From: Polyangium mundeleinium
Lineage (GTDB): Bacteria > Myxococcota_A > Polyangia > Polyangiales > Polyangiaceae
Reading direction: 5' to 3'
Length of the DNA: 64,000 nucleotides
Assembly (NCBI RefSeq): GCF_028369105.1
Contig: NZ_JAQNDO010000001.1
Span: 8,340,501-8,404,500, forward strand
Both the position numbers and the translations under genes were made by a program. Below are positions 62,470 through 64,000 of this stretch, in pieces. The notes under the pieces are model-generated. The model worked only from the letters and a program-made list of their open reading frames with translations, had not been told where the DNA came from and did no database searches. Numbering within the stretch: position 1 is the stretch's first letter; every line of letters starts with the position of its first letter.

Positions 62470-64000
62470 TCAGGTCTTCGTGAGCAGATCGTTGAGCTGC
62501 CCCACCACCTGCTTTGCGGACGCGCCCGGATTGTTGTCTTTGTACGTCGTGTCGGCGAGGCCGGCGAAGACACTCGTGATGTCGTGGTCGACCTTGCCCG
62601 GCTCTGCCCAGGACGCGACCGTCGGAATCGTCATGTACACCGAGAACGCGCGGTGCTCGCTGCCCGGCCGCTCGCCGATGATGTGCACGATGGCCCGCCT
62701 GCTCTTCGCATCCGCGAGTTTTCCGTAAAGAACCTCGCCGAGGTGATACCCCGCACGCACGCGGCCGGAGGTGCAGACGACGTGCTCGGGCGCGACCTTG
62801 TACCCCGCCGCTTCGAGCTCCGCGCGCAGCGCCGGCAGGAACTTGTCGACGTGGCCCGGATCCGAGATCGAGAAGGCGTTGAGGCCCTCGGAAATCATGA
62901 TCTGCACGTCGTACTTGCCCGCGTGCGTCTCGCGCAGCTTCTCGACCTCGCGAACCGCGTCGTCCTTGATCTGCTCGCCCGTCGGCGGGTGCAGGATGTA
63001 ATCATCGCGATCCTTCGCGCCCGTCCAGACCTTCACCACGTTCGGGATCGTCGCGACGAACGCCGGAGCGAGCTCGGCGAGGATGCTCTTCTTGCCGTCG
63101 GCCACGAGCTCGCGGATGTACTTGTCGAGCTCGGGGTTCAGATCCCACGGGTTCGCCCCGTGGCCCTCGGCGATGAACACACCGCGCTTCTTCACGGCGT
63201 CGAGCGCGTCGAGCGTCTCCTGCGCATTCATGATCTCGTCCACGGTGCGCATGTCGGCCGGGTTCTTCGCCTTCACGTACTTCGCATAGACGTACTTCAC
63301 GTTGCCGAAGTACTGCGTGGGCTTCCCCATGGCGTCGATCACGCCGAGCTCCTTGAAAAACGCCCACATCTTGTCGTCGACCTTGTAGCCGAACTTGTCG
63401 CGGATCCGGACGTGGTCCTGGAACGCGGTCGTCAGGTACGAGAGCATCGGATCGTTCTTCGTGGGCAAACCCATGAGGTAGGCCGGGTTCGCCGGCATGA
63501 TCTGGTCGATGCACCAGTCGAGATCATCGAGATCCACCGACATGTGCAGCGTCGAGCAGATGTCGAGGCCGATGGGCAGCCCGTGGAGCTTGCCCATCGC
63601 GATGTCCTCCAGACAGCAGCGCACGAGCTGCTCCTTCGTGCGGAAGACCTCGGGGCCGATGAAGCCGGCCACGTCGTTCAGATGCACCCACGGCGCCTCG
63701 GGGATGCCTGCGGCTTTTTGCGCCTCGGCCACCCTCTTCTTCAGCGCGCGCGCAAAGCCGTACTTGCGCGACTCGTGCACGACCATGTCGAAGCCCGCGC
63801 CGTGGCCGTTCGTCGCGTCCGCGCCCTGGCCCGTCTCGAAGTAGAGGCCGTACTTGCCCGAGCGCGTGGCCGCGTGGTTCAGCATCTTCTCCACGGTCAC
63901 GTCGAACGTCGCGTTCGCGTCGACCGTGCTGCCGAGGCTCTGGAACCAGAGCGCCGTCGACCCCGGGAACTGCTTCTCCACCTCGGCCTGCACGTCGATG
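62470..64000 (-). CDS. eutB: Fused EutB-EutC ethanolamine ammonia-lyase, 5' end missing
   Basis: About 510 codons are present; the start lies beyond the right edge. The EutB part contains HLNDVAGFIGPEVFR, LDICSTLHM and MGLPTKNDPM, the signature of the large subunit of the B12-dependent lyase that converts ethanolamine to acetaldehyde and ammonia. From about ISEGLNAFSI, the same chain continues into EutC-like sequence (GRVRAGYHLGEVLYG, HIIGERPGSEH, TYKDNNPGASAK). So the small subunit is fused to the large one. No frameshift or internal stop is seen. No eut microcompartment gene lies within the window. Confidence 0.93.
   Translation of the reverse strand, partial: IDVQAEVEKQFPGSTALWFQSLGSTVDANATFDVTVEKMLNHAATRSGKYGLYFETGQGADATNGHGAGFDMVVHESRKYGFARALKKRVAEAQKAAGIPEAPWVHLNDVAGFIGPEVFRTKEQLVRCCLEDIAMGKLHGLPIGLDICSTLHMSVDLDDLDWCIDQIMPANPAYLMGLPTKNDPMLSYLTTAFQDHVRIRDKFGYKVDDKMWAFFKELGVIDAMGKPTQYFGNVKYVYAKYVKAKNPADMRTVDEIMNAQETLDALDAVKKRGVFIAEGHGANPWDLNPELDKYIRELVADGKKSILAELAPAFVATIPNVVKVWTGAKDRDDYILHPPTGEQIKDDAVREVEKLRETHAGKYDVQIMISEGLNAFSISDPGHVDKFLPALRAELEAAGYKVAPEHVVCTSGRVRAGYHLGEVLYGKLADAKSRRAIVHIIGERPGSEHRAFSVYMTIPTVASWAEPGKVDHDITSVFAGLADTTYKDNNPGASAKQVVGQLNDLLTKT

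Overview
The window is uniformly GC-rich and densely coded. It reads as chromosomal DNA of a large-genome myxobacterium, most likely Polyangiales/Sorangiineae. The pointers are many secreted lipoproteins including very long Cys-rich ones, an IgGFc-binding-like lipoprotein, a stand-alone lipoxygenase and P450, several GTG/TTG starts, and one-component c-di-GMP and cAMP signalling proteins. That assignment is inferred from gene content; there is no rRNA or other taxonomic marker here. I found no tRNA, rRNA, CRISPR array, insertion sequence or prophage.

Layout. 1-4.3 kb (minus strand): the edge of an SPFH-type protein, a six-helix adenylate cyclase, a small hypothetical gene and a YgiQ-type radical SAM enzyme. 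4.5-16.6 kb is accessory: a TPR-CHAT putative cysteine protease, a complete iron lipoxygenase, a cytochrome P450, several small lipoproteins and an L,D-transpeptidase. 16.7-27.6 kb (minus): two zinc-ribbon/beta-propeller membrane proteins followed by three paralogous Cys-rich lipoproteins of rising repeat number, probably one surface-associated cluster. 27.7-33 kb: glycogen synthase, an RluA-family pseudouridine synthase, and an operon of a zinc-finger ParA ATPase, a ribbon-helix-helix protein and a four-helix membrane protein.

33-49 kb is core housekeeping: purH, lon, clpX, clpP and tig (minus), a 56-residue acidic protein, then divergent parA-parB and a VTT-like membrane protein (plus), then cheR-glnD-TPR lipoprotein (minus) joined by ATGA start/stop overlaps. 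49-55.6 kb: a cell-envelope group (Pro-rich exported protein, LpxL-type acyltransferase, Mla-type ABC ATPase, polysaccharide deacetylase) and rpsB-tsf. 55.9-58.2 kb: a KaiC-like ATPase overlapping a lone receiver-domain protein, then a PilZ protein. 58.3-62.4 kb: two large lipoproteins (IPT/TIG and IgGFc-binding-like). The right edge carries most of a fused EutB-EutC ethanolamine ammonia-lyase.

Working relationships visible here: trigger factor, ClpXP and Lon form the folding/degradation cluster, with separate transcription signals for tig and clpX. ParA/ParB is the chromosome segregation pair, but I see no parS. The best candidates for undescribed biology are the Cys-rich lipoprotein cluster with its membrane propeller proteins, the zinc-finger ParA operon, the KaiC-like/receiver/PilZ set and the orphan TPR-CHAT protease. 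Start codons were reassigned in many places from ribosome-binding sites, signal peptides and overlaps; these choices are stated entry by entry.
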